A program made the position numbers and the translations under genes. 64,000 bases of DNA, from contig JAPFBL010000584.1 in assembly GCA_026182355.1 (NCBI GenBank), forward strand, positions 1 through 64,000. Direction: 5' to 3'. Each line of letters opens with the position of its first letter. Positions within the stretch are counted from its first letter, which is position 1. The notes under the pieces were generated by a model. The model searched no databases. It was not told where the DNA came from and saw only the letters and a program-made list of their open reading frames with translations. Origin of the DNA: Hermatobates lingyangjiaoensis (Eukaryota > Arthropoda > Insecta > Hemiptera > Hermatobatidae). Of the stretch, positions 1-11,700 are shown in pieces.

Positions 1-115
1 CACAGGGAAAGAGAATAACAGATAAAAACACACAAAAAAGACTCACAGCGATATTTCGACATTCGTCGTCACGAGCAGAAGTAGGCAGTCCCTTTGAGTA
101 GCCGAAGCTAACTAT
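1..115. mobile_element. Hammerhead-type palindromic element fragment (family D arm)
   Basis: Contains actcacagcgatatttcgac and cattcgtcgtcacgag, the minus-strand form of the D-family arm seen complete at 46.5 kb, cut off by the window edge and (TA)n. Confidence 0.55.
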
Positions 116-229
116 ATATATATATAAGGTATTGTTTTCTTGACCACAATTTACTAATAAAAACTGTTTCTTCTTCTTGGAGTTTTGTCAGGGTTAATAC
201 ATATATATATATATAAATATATATATATC

Positions 230-605
230 TATTTATTTGTAAATTTTGATAGCAGTCCTTCCCCTATATACATACATTGTTAAAAATTAGACCATACTTA
301 GCTGAAACGTGCTTTTTCATGAGTTTCTTGAGTTTCCGTAAAAACGATCTAGTTACTGTATCCACAGAATATAGTAAGTTACCAATCGACATGCTAAATG
401 AACACACTGTATCCACAGAATATAGTAAGTTACTAACTAATCGACAAGCTAAATGAACACAGTGTCCAGTGTTCATTTAGCATGTCGATTAGTAACTTAC
501 TATACAAGTTTCGAACTCTTCATCACCATCATCAAGAGCAATCCTCTTGATGATTACACATATAAGAAGCTCTTAAGAGGTGAATGAAGTTCGAAACTAG
601 CAGAG
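230..605. repeat. PLE-like ORF fragment and nested direct/inverted repeats
   Basis: On the minus strand, bases 270-345 encode RKLKKLMKKHVSAKYGLIFN, the same protein segment as the G-family ORF at 32.5 kb. Next to it a unit of about 55 bp (containing tatccacagaatatagtaag) is repeated directly at 358-413 and 414-470. It is followed by an inverted copy at 470-505, and a separate hairpin lies at 508-600 (gtttcgaactcttcat against its complement). Confidence 0.55.
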
Positions 606-1084
606 ATCGTCATACAACGTTACAGGAAAGATAAGTTTATAATCCAGTTTCCAAATGCTTGTCAGGTCCATATGATATATACATTTGTTTATATCATATA
701 TGAATATTGTTAATTCACTATCATTATCAGTAAGAATATATATAAAATCATCCATAGTGTTGGAGTAGTAATATTTCTTAACCCACGACGAATCAATGGT
801 ACACTATTTAAAGGTAAGGGCTTGATTAAGTTACTGACTGCTGAACAGCGGCTGGGAAGTAGTATGGCGGAGGTCTCTCATACTCTGAAGGTCCTTGGTA
901 TCTGGGAGGACCTCCCTCCCACACAGGCCTGCAAACACATCAAATATCAACCATAAGATTTGTTGTATGGTATTTTGCTTTAGATATACTTTAATTCTAT
1001 TCAAATTTAAATTTTGTGATGCGCATATCGATTTATAATTAAAAGATAAATGTTAAGAAGACAAATCGCGTTGTTTTCTTAGAA
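606..1084. other. 3' flank of prominin, no gene recognised
   Basis: AT-rich sequence with a more GC-rich patch at 800-945. No ORF with recognisable homology was seen. A minus-strand ATTAAA (possible poly(A) signal) is near 989, downstream of the prominin stop; this is weak. Confidence 0.4.
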
Positions 1085-1480
1085 AAACCTGTTTACGTGA
1101 AGACTTAAAAGCATGAAGGTAAGAGTATGGAAGGCTAGCCAGGACGAAGTTCTTACTGGGAGGGTAGCAGGCAGGCAGTTCTTACTGCTAGGCCGTCTAA
1201 CCTAACATACATGAAGACAAGAGTGTGGAAGGCTAGGCAGGACTAGAGTTCTTACTGAGAGGTCGGCAGGCTCTGGATCACCTAACCTAACCTACGTGAA
1301 GACTTAAAAGCAGGAAGACAAGGGTGGAAGGCTAGGCAGGACTACAGTTCTTACTGAGAGGGCGGCAGGCTCTGGGCCACCTAACCTAACCTACGTGAAG
1401 ACTTAAAAGCAGGAAGCCAAGGGTGGAAGGCTAGGCAGGACTACAGTTCTTACTGAGAGGGCGGCAGGCTCTGGGCCGCC
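1085..1480 (+). repeat. Minisatellite, about 95-bp unit, overlapping the prominin stop codon
   Basis: About four decaying copies of a unit that contains acgtgaagacttaaaagc, aggctaggcagga, gttcttactgagagggcggc and ctaacctaacctac. The two copies nearest the gene (about 1296-1390 and 1391-1480) are almost identical; the others are shorter and more diverged. The last copy includes the final codons and the stop of the prominin ORF, so each repeat carries a copy of the C-terminal SLPPSQ-stop segment. Confidence 0.85.
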
Positions 1481-1600
1481 GAGGAGGCCTGGCGCTCGCT
1501 CCTGCTCAGGTGCGCGCTGTAGCTCACGCTGTTGTCGTACCGGCTGCTGCCGCTATTACCCCCTCCACTCTTCTTCTTCTTTCTTTTCTTCTTTTCCACA
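1450..1600 (-). CDS. Prominin-like terminal exon: basic cytoplasmic tail and stop
   Basis: The acceptor is tttgtttcag. The frame demanded by the previous exon reads VEKKKRKKKKSGGGNSGSSR, then YDNSVSYSAHLSRSERQASS and ends SLPPSQ with TAA at 1452-1450. A Lys/Arg block followed by Gly/Ser/Tyr-rich sequence is typical of invertebrate prominin tails. The last eight codons and the stop are the edge of a roughly 95-bp minisatellite that continues into the 3' UTR. Confidence 0.88.
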
Positions 1601-4600
1601 CTGAAACAAACAGAACCCATCATCACCGAACTTGGCGTAATTCAAATAATCAAACTCTTATGGAAGTAATTATTTTGTTGGTTTTTAAACCTATTTATAA
1701 ATATTAAAATCAGATATAAGCTGTTTGAGTGTCCTTTCACACTACAATAATTCCAAAATAAAATTCAATTTCCTTGGTATGGGGTCCCATTCGCTGGCAA
1801 ATTTTGCCTGTCATGGTTTGGTCTAAATAAAATTGTAAAAATAACTTCATTTTACCAGAGGGAATTAAACCATGGACTTTAGAACTAAACTGGAACTTCA
1901 GGTTCATTTAATTTGAACTCTCATAAAACTCTCATTGCCAAAGTTTCGGTTTTTACTTAAACCATTTTCATTCATCGATTTAATTCCCTCTGTCACCACT
2001 ACTAATGGGCAGAACAGCTATCATTAATAATCTTGATCAGCTTTGTATTGAGTAGTTTTCACATCACTTTTTCTTCTAAACAATTAAAAGTACTGATACA
2101 GGATCTAAAAAAAAATATATCATAATATTTATCAATTTTTTGATTATGGAATATTTTAAAACACTTAGGGATTAAACATTTCATTACCTAAAGCTATTAC
2201 CGAAAAAAGTTTGGTTTGTATTGTCATTCAATCCTTCAAAAATTTTGAAATAAGGTAAAATCCTGTTTTTTTTTTCTTTTTAGATAAAGTTTAAAAGAAC
2301 ATCGTCTGGTAGAGGTTGCTAAATTCTGTTCGGCGGAACACCATGGTTCCGTAACTTATAGTTTTAAGACACAATTACCTTTGTTCGATTGTACGAAGCT
2401 GGAGTAGTTACAATATAAAATCACTCTTGAAGAAAATAATTCATATTTACCTAATATTCTTTTAGAGATAAACATTTCCTTCGACTTATATGGACAGAGA
2501 GCATTATATTGTTAGTACAAAGGATGATGTGACACAAGAAGACTGTACTTACTGAGCAAGCGGGATGTTGTCTCTGTTGTCCCCATAGACTTCGTACAAA
2601 TAATCGCTGAAAACAAAAGAGACCGTCAAAACGGGCAGTATACTGCCAGTAAGATGCTGGTGCACAAACTATTCTAATGTTCTTTGTTCTCGTCACTTTA
2701 GTTAACTTTCTAATAAAGTGACGAAGCAAGGATCCGGAAGAGTTTCGTCAAATAGGTATAAGCAAATTCTGCTGCGTAAATATACAGAGATATATATTGA
2801 TAAAAGTATCGACCGAGAAATAGAAACAAAATTAAAGTTTATCAGGATACTCCGTCAGTTCTTCAGGTTAAAACAAAACTCTCATAGCCACGTTTTGAGT
2901 CTTACAACAAAAAAGAGGAAATATGAGAAATAATTCAATCATTCAAAAATCAAGCATACATAAAAGACGTAATTAGTTACAAATAAGAAATTTCTATTGT
3001 AATTTCTTATTCGTAACTAATTGCGCTTTAAATGCATGTTTGATTTTGGAATTACTGATCACTTCTTATATTTCCTCTGTTTTGTAGGCCTATGAAAAAG
3101 GTTTTGAATAAAAACCGAAACGTTGGCAATGAGAGTTTAATTTAAACCTGAAGAACTGACAGAGTCCCGATAAACTTTAGTTTTTGTATATACATATATA
3201 AATACGAGTTCAAAATTCAAGAGGAGTAACACCCAGAGTAAAGAAACACACTTACAAACTCAAATTTTCGGGTAATCCGTCTGAAGAAGAAAAGAGAAAG
3301 GGAGACCAAGCATGTTGTAGACGCAACGGCAAGTAACCAACCGCCAGTGTTGCTCCCCGTACCCTGGTCTTGGTCTCCCTTTCTCTTTTCTCCTGAAAAC
3401 GGATTACCCGAAAATTTTGAGTCTGTAAGTGAGTTTCCTTACTCTGTGTGTTACTCTTCTTGAATTTTGAACTCGTATTGTGTCGAGTTTGGATCATGTT
3501 TCATTTTATTAAGTGAAATATATATATATAAATATATATATCTTTAACAATCAACAATTTTTAAAAATAAGACAATATTTGGGGGAAACCTGCTTCATTA
3601 CAAGTTTTTCAAGTTTCCTATGTGACGTTCTTGTTCCTACATCCATACAACATAATGTATTTCAAATTATAAACATCTTTCAACTGCAACCAATCATTAT
3701 CAAGATATGTGTTACAAGCAGATAGTTCATTTATACAAGTTAAGCAGAAGAAGTAGGAGAGATTAAGGGGATGAAATTTGTTTTTCTAAACCTAAATGTC
3801 ATTCAATCACATATTTCATTGGAGGCGTCCTACTTGAATTTTAATTGAACTAGAGTGGATGTACCAAGTAGAACTTTACGGAGGAAACTTGAAAAACATA
3901 TAAAGAAGCAAGTTTTTTAAATTCAATGGAATTTTAAATGGGGTCTTTATAACTAATGTAGAAGGTAAACTATAATGAGTAGAGAAGGTGAGCCCAGCCA
4001 GGTCAAACCACTTCCAATGTCCATATTCAAAGTGAAATTTTAACAGAATTATTACTGTTGAGCTTTCCCAGTCTTCAATTAACAATTAACTGTTCTGCTA
4101 TTAATTTAACAAATTTAATGACACAATTATTTTAATATTTAATAATAATATTTAACATATAACAAAATTTAGTTCTATTGGGGGATTTAAAAAATTACGT
4201 CTTTACACAAAAAGTATAATATGAAACTAATAACTCGTTTCGAACACTTAGTGTCAACTAAAGTTCCGAACATCGGCTCTCAGAAGAGCAGATTTTAACC
4301 TGAATACGAACACTAAGTGTTCTAAACGAGTTATTAGTTTCATATCAAACTTTTTTTTGTGTGGATAAGTAATTCTTAAAATCCCCAATGTGAGTAAAAT
4401 ACCACACTATAACAGATTGTACAAGTAATGAATGAAAATTTAGTTAGGAAACGAAATTACCAAGCAAACGCTTTATATATACGAGTATACTAAGGGTTAA
4501 TATTCATTAAAACTAAGAAAAAAAAATAAGATACTGACGCTTCACCCAATGTCCCTGCATAGGGATATGATTTCTGATAAAGGGAGGCCAACTTGACGGA

Positions 4601-5818
4601 GAAGAAGATGGCAGGTAAGAAGAGCAGAACCACGCAGCCTACACTTAGCCAAAAGCCGTTCTATTTAAAAAGAACAAAAAAAAACCACTTCAAATCACAA
4701 AATACCAATCATGAACAAAGCAAGCGAGAACATCAAGTAAGATCGATCTCAAATCACATATGTCAACTATTAAGTACGCTTTCATATAGTATCAAGTTTC
4801 AACTCAACCGTAAAAACAGTGTAGCTTCACAGTTGCTATTACTTTGTCAAACTGATAATCACATTTATTGATTTTAAAAACGGTTTGGTTTTTCCTGTTT
4901 AAAGACACTGACAACACCTATAATTTATTAAAATCTTTACTTAGAGATGAACAGAGATTTTCTTCCACTGATCTCATTATATAAAGGAATGAAAATTGGA
5001 GAAATTTGAAGAAATCAAATGAGAGGTTAAAGAGGATGATATGAACCTTAATTTAAATTGAAATTGCTTTTAATTCTTTAAAACTTATTTTTATTCATTT
5101 AAGCTCATAATCCTCTGTTATTATGAGAATCAAGTAGAGACAACTCCAACTTCTTAAATATTAAATATATTTTCCATTAACTTATTATTTTTAAGTGTTT
5201 TTTTGTTTATGCATTTTCAGACTTGAAAGTTTCAGGTGTCAAGTTCCAAAGCAGGAGTTGGAAAAAGTATTTTTTTTTAAATGATTTCATATTGCAGTGC
5301 TAGCAGTCTTCAGTGCAACGCCTTCCCTGTCTGCTTGGACTGGGTATTCTATTAGTTAGACAATGAACTTTGATAAATAGCAGAGGAACAGTTGTGGCTG
5401 TTTGGCTTTCTGCTCAGGAGGCACAGTGTGCCTGTATTGCAGACTAGAGAGATTAGGTCACAATCAGTACAAGTTTACGTCCTTCCCGACGGACGGCTTA
5501 GCATCATCAAGATTTATCGATTTACACATGAAAAATCTAGGGTTACGGTAGTTTCAACCATAGTAGGTTAGGTTAGGTTGCAGTGGCAAACCCACAAGGG
5601 AACACACTTAGGCCGAGCATTGGCCCTTTGTGATACCACACAATCAAGATTGATTCTACAGTGGGAGTCCTAAATTTTGCCTAACTCAAGTGTATTTATA
5701 GTAGGGATCTTTAACGAGTACCTGACATCGTACAGGCTCGGGACCGACAGCTTAACTATGTTACGACAGCTTTAACGTATAGGTTAGGAGGTTATACATC
5801 CACGTACGCCTTTTTATC

Positions 5819-5851
<33 letters not shown>

Positions 5852-8689
5852 GTATAAATAAATAATAAGGTATTATTTTCTTGACCACAAATTAATAACA
5901 AACACTTTTTCTTCTTCTCGGAATTTGGTCATGGTTAATATATGGAATCACCTTTTTGCCAACGTTTTGTGTTTATTTTAAGACATCCTCAGGGCTATAA
6001 ATCAAGGCTAGCTCCTATTACCGAACCTTTAATTTAAATATATATATATTATATAATATCTATTATAAATTTAATATATTTAAAGTAAATTATAGTAGCA
6101 CACAAAGTAACAAAGTAAAGAAACACACTTACAAACTCAAATTTTCGGGCAATCCGTCTTCAGGAGAAAAGAGAAAGGGAGACCAAGCACGTTGTAGACG
6201 CAACGGCAAGTAACCCTAGTAACGGTTACCAGCCGTTGTCTACATCGTGCTCGGTCTCCCTTTCTCTTTTCTCCTGAAGAAGGATTACCCGAAAATTTGA
6301 GTTTGTAAGTGTGTTTCTTTACTTTGTGTGCTACCTATCTTCAATTTTGAACTGTTATTGTATCCAGTTTGGATAGTCTTTCGGTTTATCAAGTGAATAT
6401 ATATATATAACTTGAGACAATCAGAATATATGGCGGTGTGTCTCGGTTCGTGAGGAGGCAGGGGTAGCTCTTGTAGTCAACTCTAAGGGCTACTTACAAA
6501 GGGGTCGACGATGGCGTTGCATGTAGAAATGACTGTAGCATTGTAGACTGATGACAAAGGCCAGCACTTGCCCACGTTGGTGTAGGCTTCTTTCTCCACT
6601 CTGTCCAGGTAGGTGTCCACATGCCGGGACAACTCACCTCCGAATTCCTCTGCTAGCTGAACGCAAAACATACAGTCACATACCATACAGTAATATTAGT
6701 AAATCCCATTCAAATATTCCAAAATATTTGAGTCTTTACATTCATTGAATTACAGAAGACTTCTACAGTCAATTTATAGAAAAAGGAATTAAATCTACAT
6801 CAACATGTAGAAGTTGATTACTAAAGAAATGAAATGCTGAAATAAAAAACAAAATGGGGCTACTTTTAAATTTAAAAATCAATTGCAAATTAAATAATAA
6901 AAGCAAACTCTGCGTTTAATGTTTACAGAAGGCAATAAATATAAAATAAAAACATAACTTGCTACTGAGCCACAATTGTCAAATATAGAGTTATGTCTCG
7001 GCATAAATTTGAAATAGCGACATATTCTGAATAAAATATTGCTTATGTGGAAACTTTGTCTGCAATTTCAAAAAGATATTGCTGGAAGCACTCTCTTTTC
7101 AGAATGAACTATATTTGTACCCGGTAATATGACTGACCATAACTGAAATGGTCACCTGGTAACACACAGCGCAGCAGCTAAAGGGCTATACTTTCCAAGT
7201 TGTGTGACCGCCACATACCAACTAACAGTGCAGATACACAGTAATAGTGAGACTTCTGCTTAAAACACTTATTTAGTCTTAAATTCTTTTTTTAATAGAT
7301 CAAATTAAGATATGTATTGTAGTCCTATTGAATACACCAGTCCGTTAGATCATCAAATCAAAAATGATCTACACATTGATCCCTTGTAGAGTCCGAAGGG
7401 TGTCAATTCTCTATGAAGGTTGGAAAAACAAAACTGAAAACTAGTCAAAAAAAAAAAATTAAAAATATTGTAACCACTGGATTTTAGAAAAAGAATGATA
7501 TAAGACAAGCTAATTACACAAACCTTGTGAACAATAGAAGGTCCTCTTGAATTAAGGACAGCCTGGGCGTGGAAGACGGAAGCGAGGAGAGACTCGACGG
7601 CGTGCCTAAGGGAGGAGTGGTTGAATCTGAGATGATGAGAGAGGAGAGACGCGTTCCCGTGCAACCAACCACTTAACTCTACCATCTTCGATACCTGTCG
7701 TTCCTGGTGAATCTCCAAGTACATAGCCTGGTTTCGTAACACATTCTTCACCTGAATGCAAGTCAAGAGATTAGATACAACCAAGGGACATTAAATTAAT
7801 ACACTATACATTTTTTTTATTGTTCAGGGCAATAAATTATTGACAACTCACCTGAGACTGGCTAGGAGGTAATCTGTCTTTAGTTTGTAGGAGAGCCGAA
7901 GATACCTGAAGAAGGTCTATGGAGGTTATTTTATCTTTAAGCTGAAAAGAAAACCATTAATACATTAGCCTTCTGATTTAAATAGTTAATAGAATGTCAA
8001 ATACAAGGCGCGAGAATTTAAATACTAAAAGTAATTTATTTTAAATTCATTATATAGGAAGAAAGAATTAAAACTGAAAATAAAATAATATTAGATGAAA
8101 CACGTTAATTGAATCTTTACTGCAATTGTTTTATCTGGAGGGATTTGCTGACGACAGCACCCTTGATTGGGATATCTAAAGCAGAACCTACCTTAACTAA
8201 TTAATAAAAACCCTTGGAAAGAATTACAATGCAACTGAAACAACTCAGGGCATTATACAAAACACAAATTAACTTTGTATTCTGTATACTTACATTGTAT
8301 AATTACCGGCATTATACAAAGAAAAATAATCTTGACATGTAGCGTTAATTTGATTGTGATTACCATTACAATAGGAAGCAACTTTCATGATTTCTGATTT
8401 TATTTGATTGTGATTAACATTACCATAGGAAGCAACTTTCATGATTTCTGATTTTATTTGATTGTGATTACAATTACCATAGGAAGCAACTTTCATGATT
8501 TCTGATTTTAATCACGATAACCATATACCTATTGGGATTAGTGTCTCACAATCGCACTACTTGCTGCCTTTAAACTTTCAATTTAATTACCATACGAATA
8601 ACTAAACATTACTTTCTTATATTAAACAAATATGCACAAATAAACCGACTGGAATATCACCTTCAAATAAACATTTATGTAATATATTG

Positions 8690-8736
<47 letters not shown>

Positions 8737-11700
8737 ATAATGTAAATATGTAACAATGTAAAAAAAGAAACATAGAGAAATCAAAAGCACACACTTACAG
8801 TCTCTAATTTTCGGTTTGAATCGTCTTCACATCTCTTAACCAATACGGTTGGTTTCCCTCTCTTATCTCTCCTGAAGACGGTTCAAACCGAAAATTAGAG
8901 ACTGTAACTGTGTGCTTTTGATTTCTCTATTCCTTTTTCTTTCTTTGATTTCTTTTTCTACATTGAACTATATTTGTCCGTTTCGGATCGTATTTCTAAC
9001 GAAAATATATATATATATATATAATATATGTTAGTTTGCCACTGAATATGCGAAAATAATGAACTGGATGTGCATACAGTCCTTAAGGTCTTGAAATAGT
9101 TAATGGACGAAAGGAACAAGGCATATCTAAAATGAAAATAGTTTTTAATCATTAAACGATTTTCCATGAAGTTTAGGTTAAAATGACTCTCTGCATAGAT
9201 TTTAAGATATGTTTTATGTTAATTTGAAGGGAGATGTTTGACTGTTTAAGCAAGTTGGCAGAGCAGAGTGCAGAGACGTCTACTCACCAGGGCAGTGTAG
9301 GCGGTGAGGTTGATAGAGTTAAGAGGAGACGCAGCGAGGGCCCGCAGCTGACGCTCGGCCTGGGGCGTCACGATCTGGATGTCGGCATTGATGACAATGG
9401 AGTTGGCTAGTTCTCGCACACGCTCTCCCACTTGCAGCTGGGCGCTCGACAGATTCGAAACGGCTTCTACGTCCAGCCCCAGTACTTGGTAGACACTGCT
9501 ATTTCTGTGGCATTCCCTACAACATCCATCTCATTAGCGCATTCCAAACTAAATTACACATGTGTCCCATATTGTGATATTTGAAATGATCAAAAATCAA
9601 AAGGCATTGTTACTTAACTGAAAGTAAAGAATAATAATCCAAGGATTTTCACTAGTGTTGGGACGATTCCTAATTTTTTTCTGATTCCGATACCTGCTAA
9701 GGTTCTATCTGTATATGCTCAGTAACTCAACTCTCTTAATTAATTTTGTGTTAACTTTATTTGCTCATTGAATAACAAATGGCAGGAAATTATAAATGAA
9801 ACTACATACAGTTAAAGAAAGGTATGAATAGCGAATAACCAGAATATTTTAGGATATGATTATCAAAATCAAGCTGAAGAAATTTTCTCTACAAACATCA
9901 GGAAAAATAATGAGCAATAATAATCATCACAAAAATAATAATATATATCCTACATTATATTACTTTCCCAACAGGGTTAATACTCAAATCTTTGGCTCAT
10001 TACACATTTTCACTTATATTCAAGGTTTTGCGCAATTTTATTTAAAATATTTTCCACTCTATGACAAAAAAAGTTAGGTTTTAATTAAATTAAATGTTTT
10101 TGATGATATAAAAAAGTTGCAAACCAATTTTTTAGTACTATATTGTACTAAAATGATTCTTTTACTAAATTACTATTCCTAATTTACTATTACTAAATTA
10201 CTATTACTAAATTACTATTACTAAATTCTAGTACTAAATTGATTCTGAATCAATTGAATACAAAAAATTACTAATTACACAATGTAATGCAAACATTTGA
10301 TTAAATTATTTAACTAGTAACTACCAACTATGTTTAAATTACTTTCCTTCATCTGTAGTTGACATTAATCATTCGAGTCAAGTAATAATTTTTTAATGGA
10401 TATTCCTTTCATTTTTCCATTTTTTTTAACACAAATGTTTCAAATAAACATTTAACATTTTACTAAAAGAAAAAATAAAAAAAATAACTAATTATAAGAT
10501 AATGTACCTCATTCATTTATTATTCTGAAATTGTACGAAAGTACGAAAAATTTGTATTTTTAAAAGAGACAGGCTTAGAAGGATCTGCGTGGCAACCCTG
10601 ATTTGATTTGTTATCCAATATTGAATCTTGTCATTAATAAATTACGATATGTTCGATCTGAGTGGGTCTAAATATGTTGCCGCAAGCAGAGTTTTGCTGT
10701 TAAACTATGTGAGATATCTAAAGCTGACAGAAGCTTTCTAAGCTGATAAAGTTGGAATATCGTCCACAGAACAATCCCTTTGCTTCAAAGAATTTACAAA
10801 TAACTTTTCTGTTTGGATTAATTGAAGTTGCTAAAGCTTATTCGAATTGTTTACACTTAAATATTTGGTTGAATCCACAAAGTATGGAAGTGGCCGAATA
10901 AGCAAACTCATTGAGATTATCTTTGAAATGAAAATTAACTTCTTATACATCTTATGCAGACATGTCTTATAAAGTTCTAGGACGTTTTGATTATACATTT
11001 TTGACAGTATTAATCTCACTTCAAACAAATAGAAGTATTGTTATTAGAGTTCAAATAACTTGTAAGTTTAAGAGAATCGTAAATGAAAGAATCTGAAATC
11101 TAGGGTATTTATTTAACATGCCATTCCGATTCCCCCAATAATAAACAATTCTTATGATTAACGGTTACGATTAATCGTCCCAACACTAATTTTCACGTTT
11201 GAAGTTTTCAATAACGCATTTTCGACATTTCACAAATCTCCATTTCACCAGTCTGGGTATGCTGGACTTTCAGAACTTTAAAAATGACAATCATTAGTAC
11301 TTTGAACTCAAACATATTACAAAATGTATTAGACACGGATAAAGTACGATTAGGAAAATTTCAACTATTTAAACTTACAATAACATTAATATAGTGCAGA
11401 GTTTAGCCAAACTGGGAGGCGCGGATTAGTCTAAAGGGAGCCGCGAAAATTAGTCACAGTGAACAACATTTTCCAAATTACTGCTGAAGTTTTCTATGTA
11501 AAAAATTATTTTCTGCCTTGCCTGCAAAGAAATCCAAATATGGAGCTCGTTTAGTTGTACAAAAAGAGCTACGAGTAGCTATATCGTGACAAACACCAAG
11601 ATTTGATAAACTTTGTGCTAATAGACAAGCACATCCATCTCATTAAAAACAATAATAAAATATCGTTTTCCATTAGTTTATATGAATTAATTTTATAAGA

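Larger units (their letters stand above)
2607..4545. other. Prominin intron filled with palindromic elements
   Basis: Holds a C-family inverted repeat (about 2810-3190), an E-family inverted repeat (about 3205-3500), a PLE-type ORF remnant on the minus strand (3545-3640, with MKQVSPKYCLIFKNC), and a B-related element at 4177-4435. Nothing else recognised. Confidence 0.6.
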
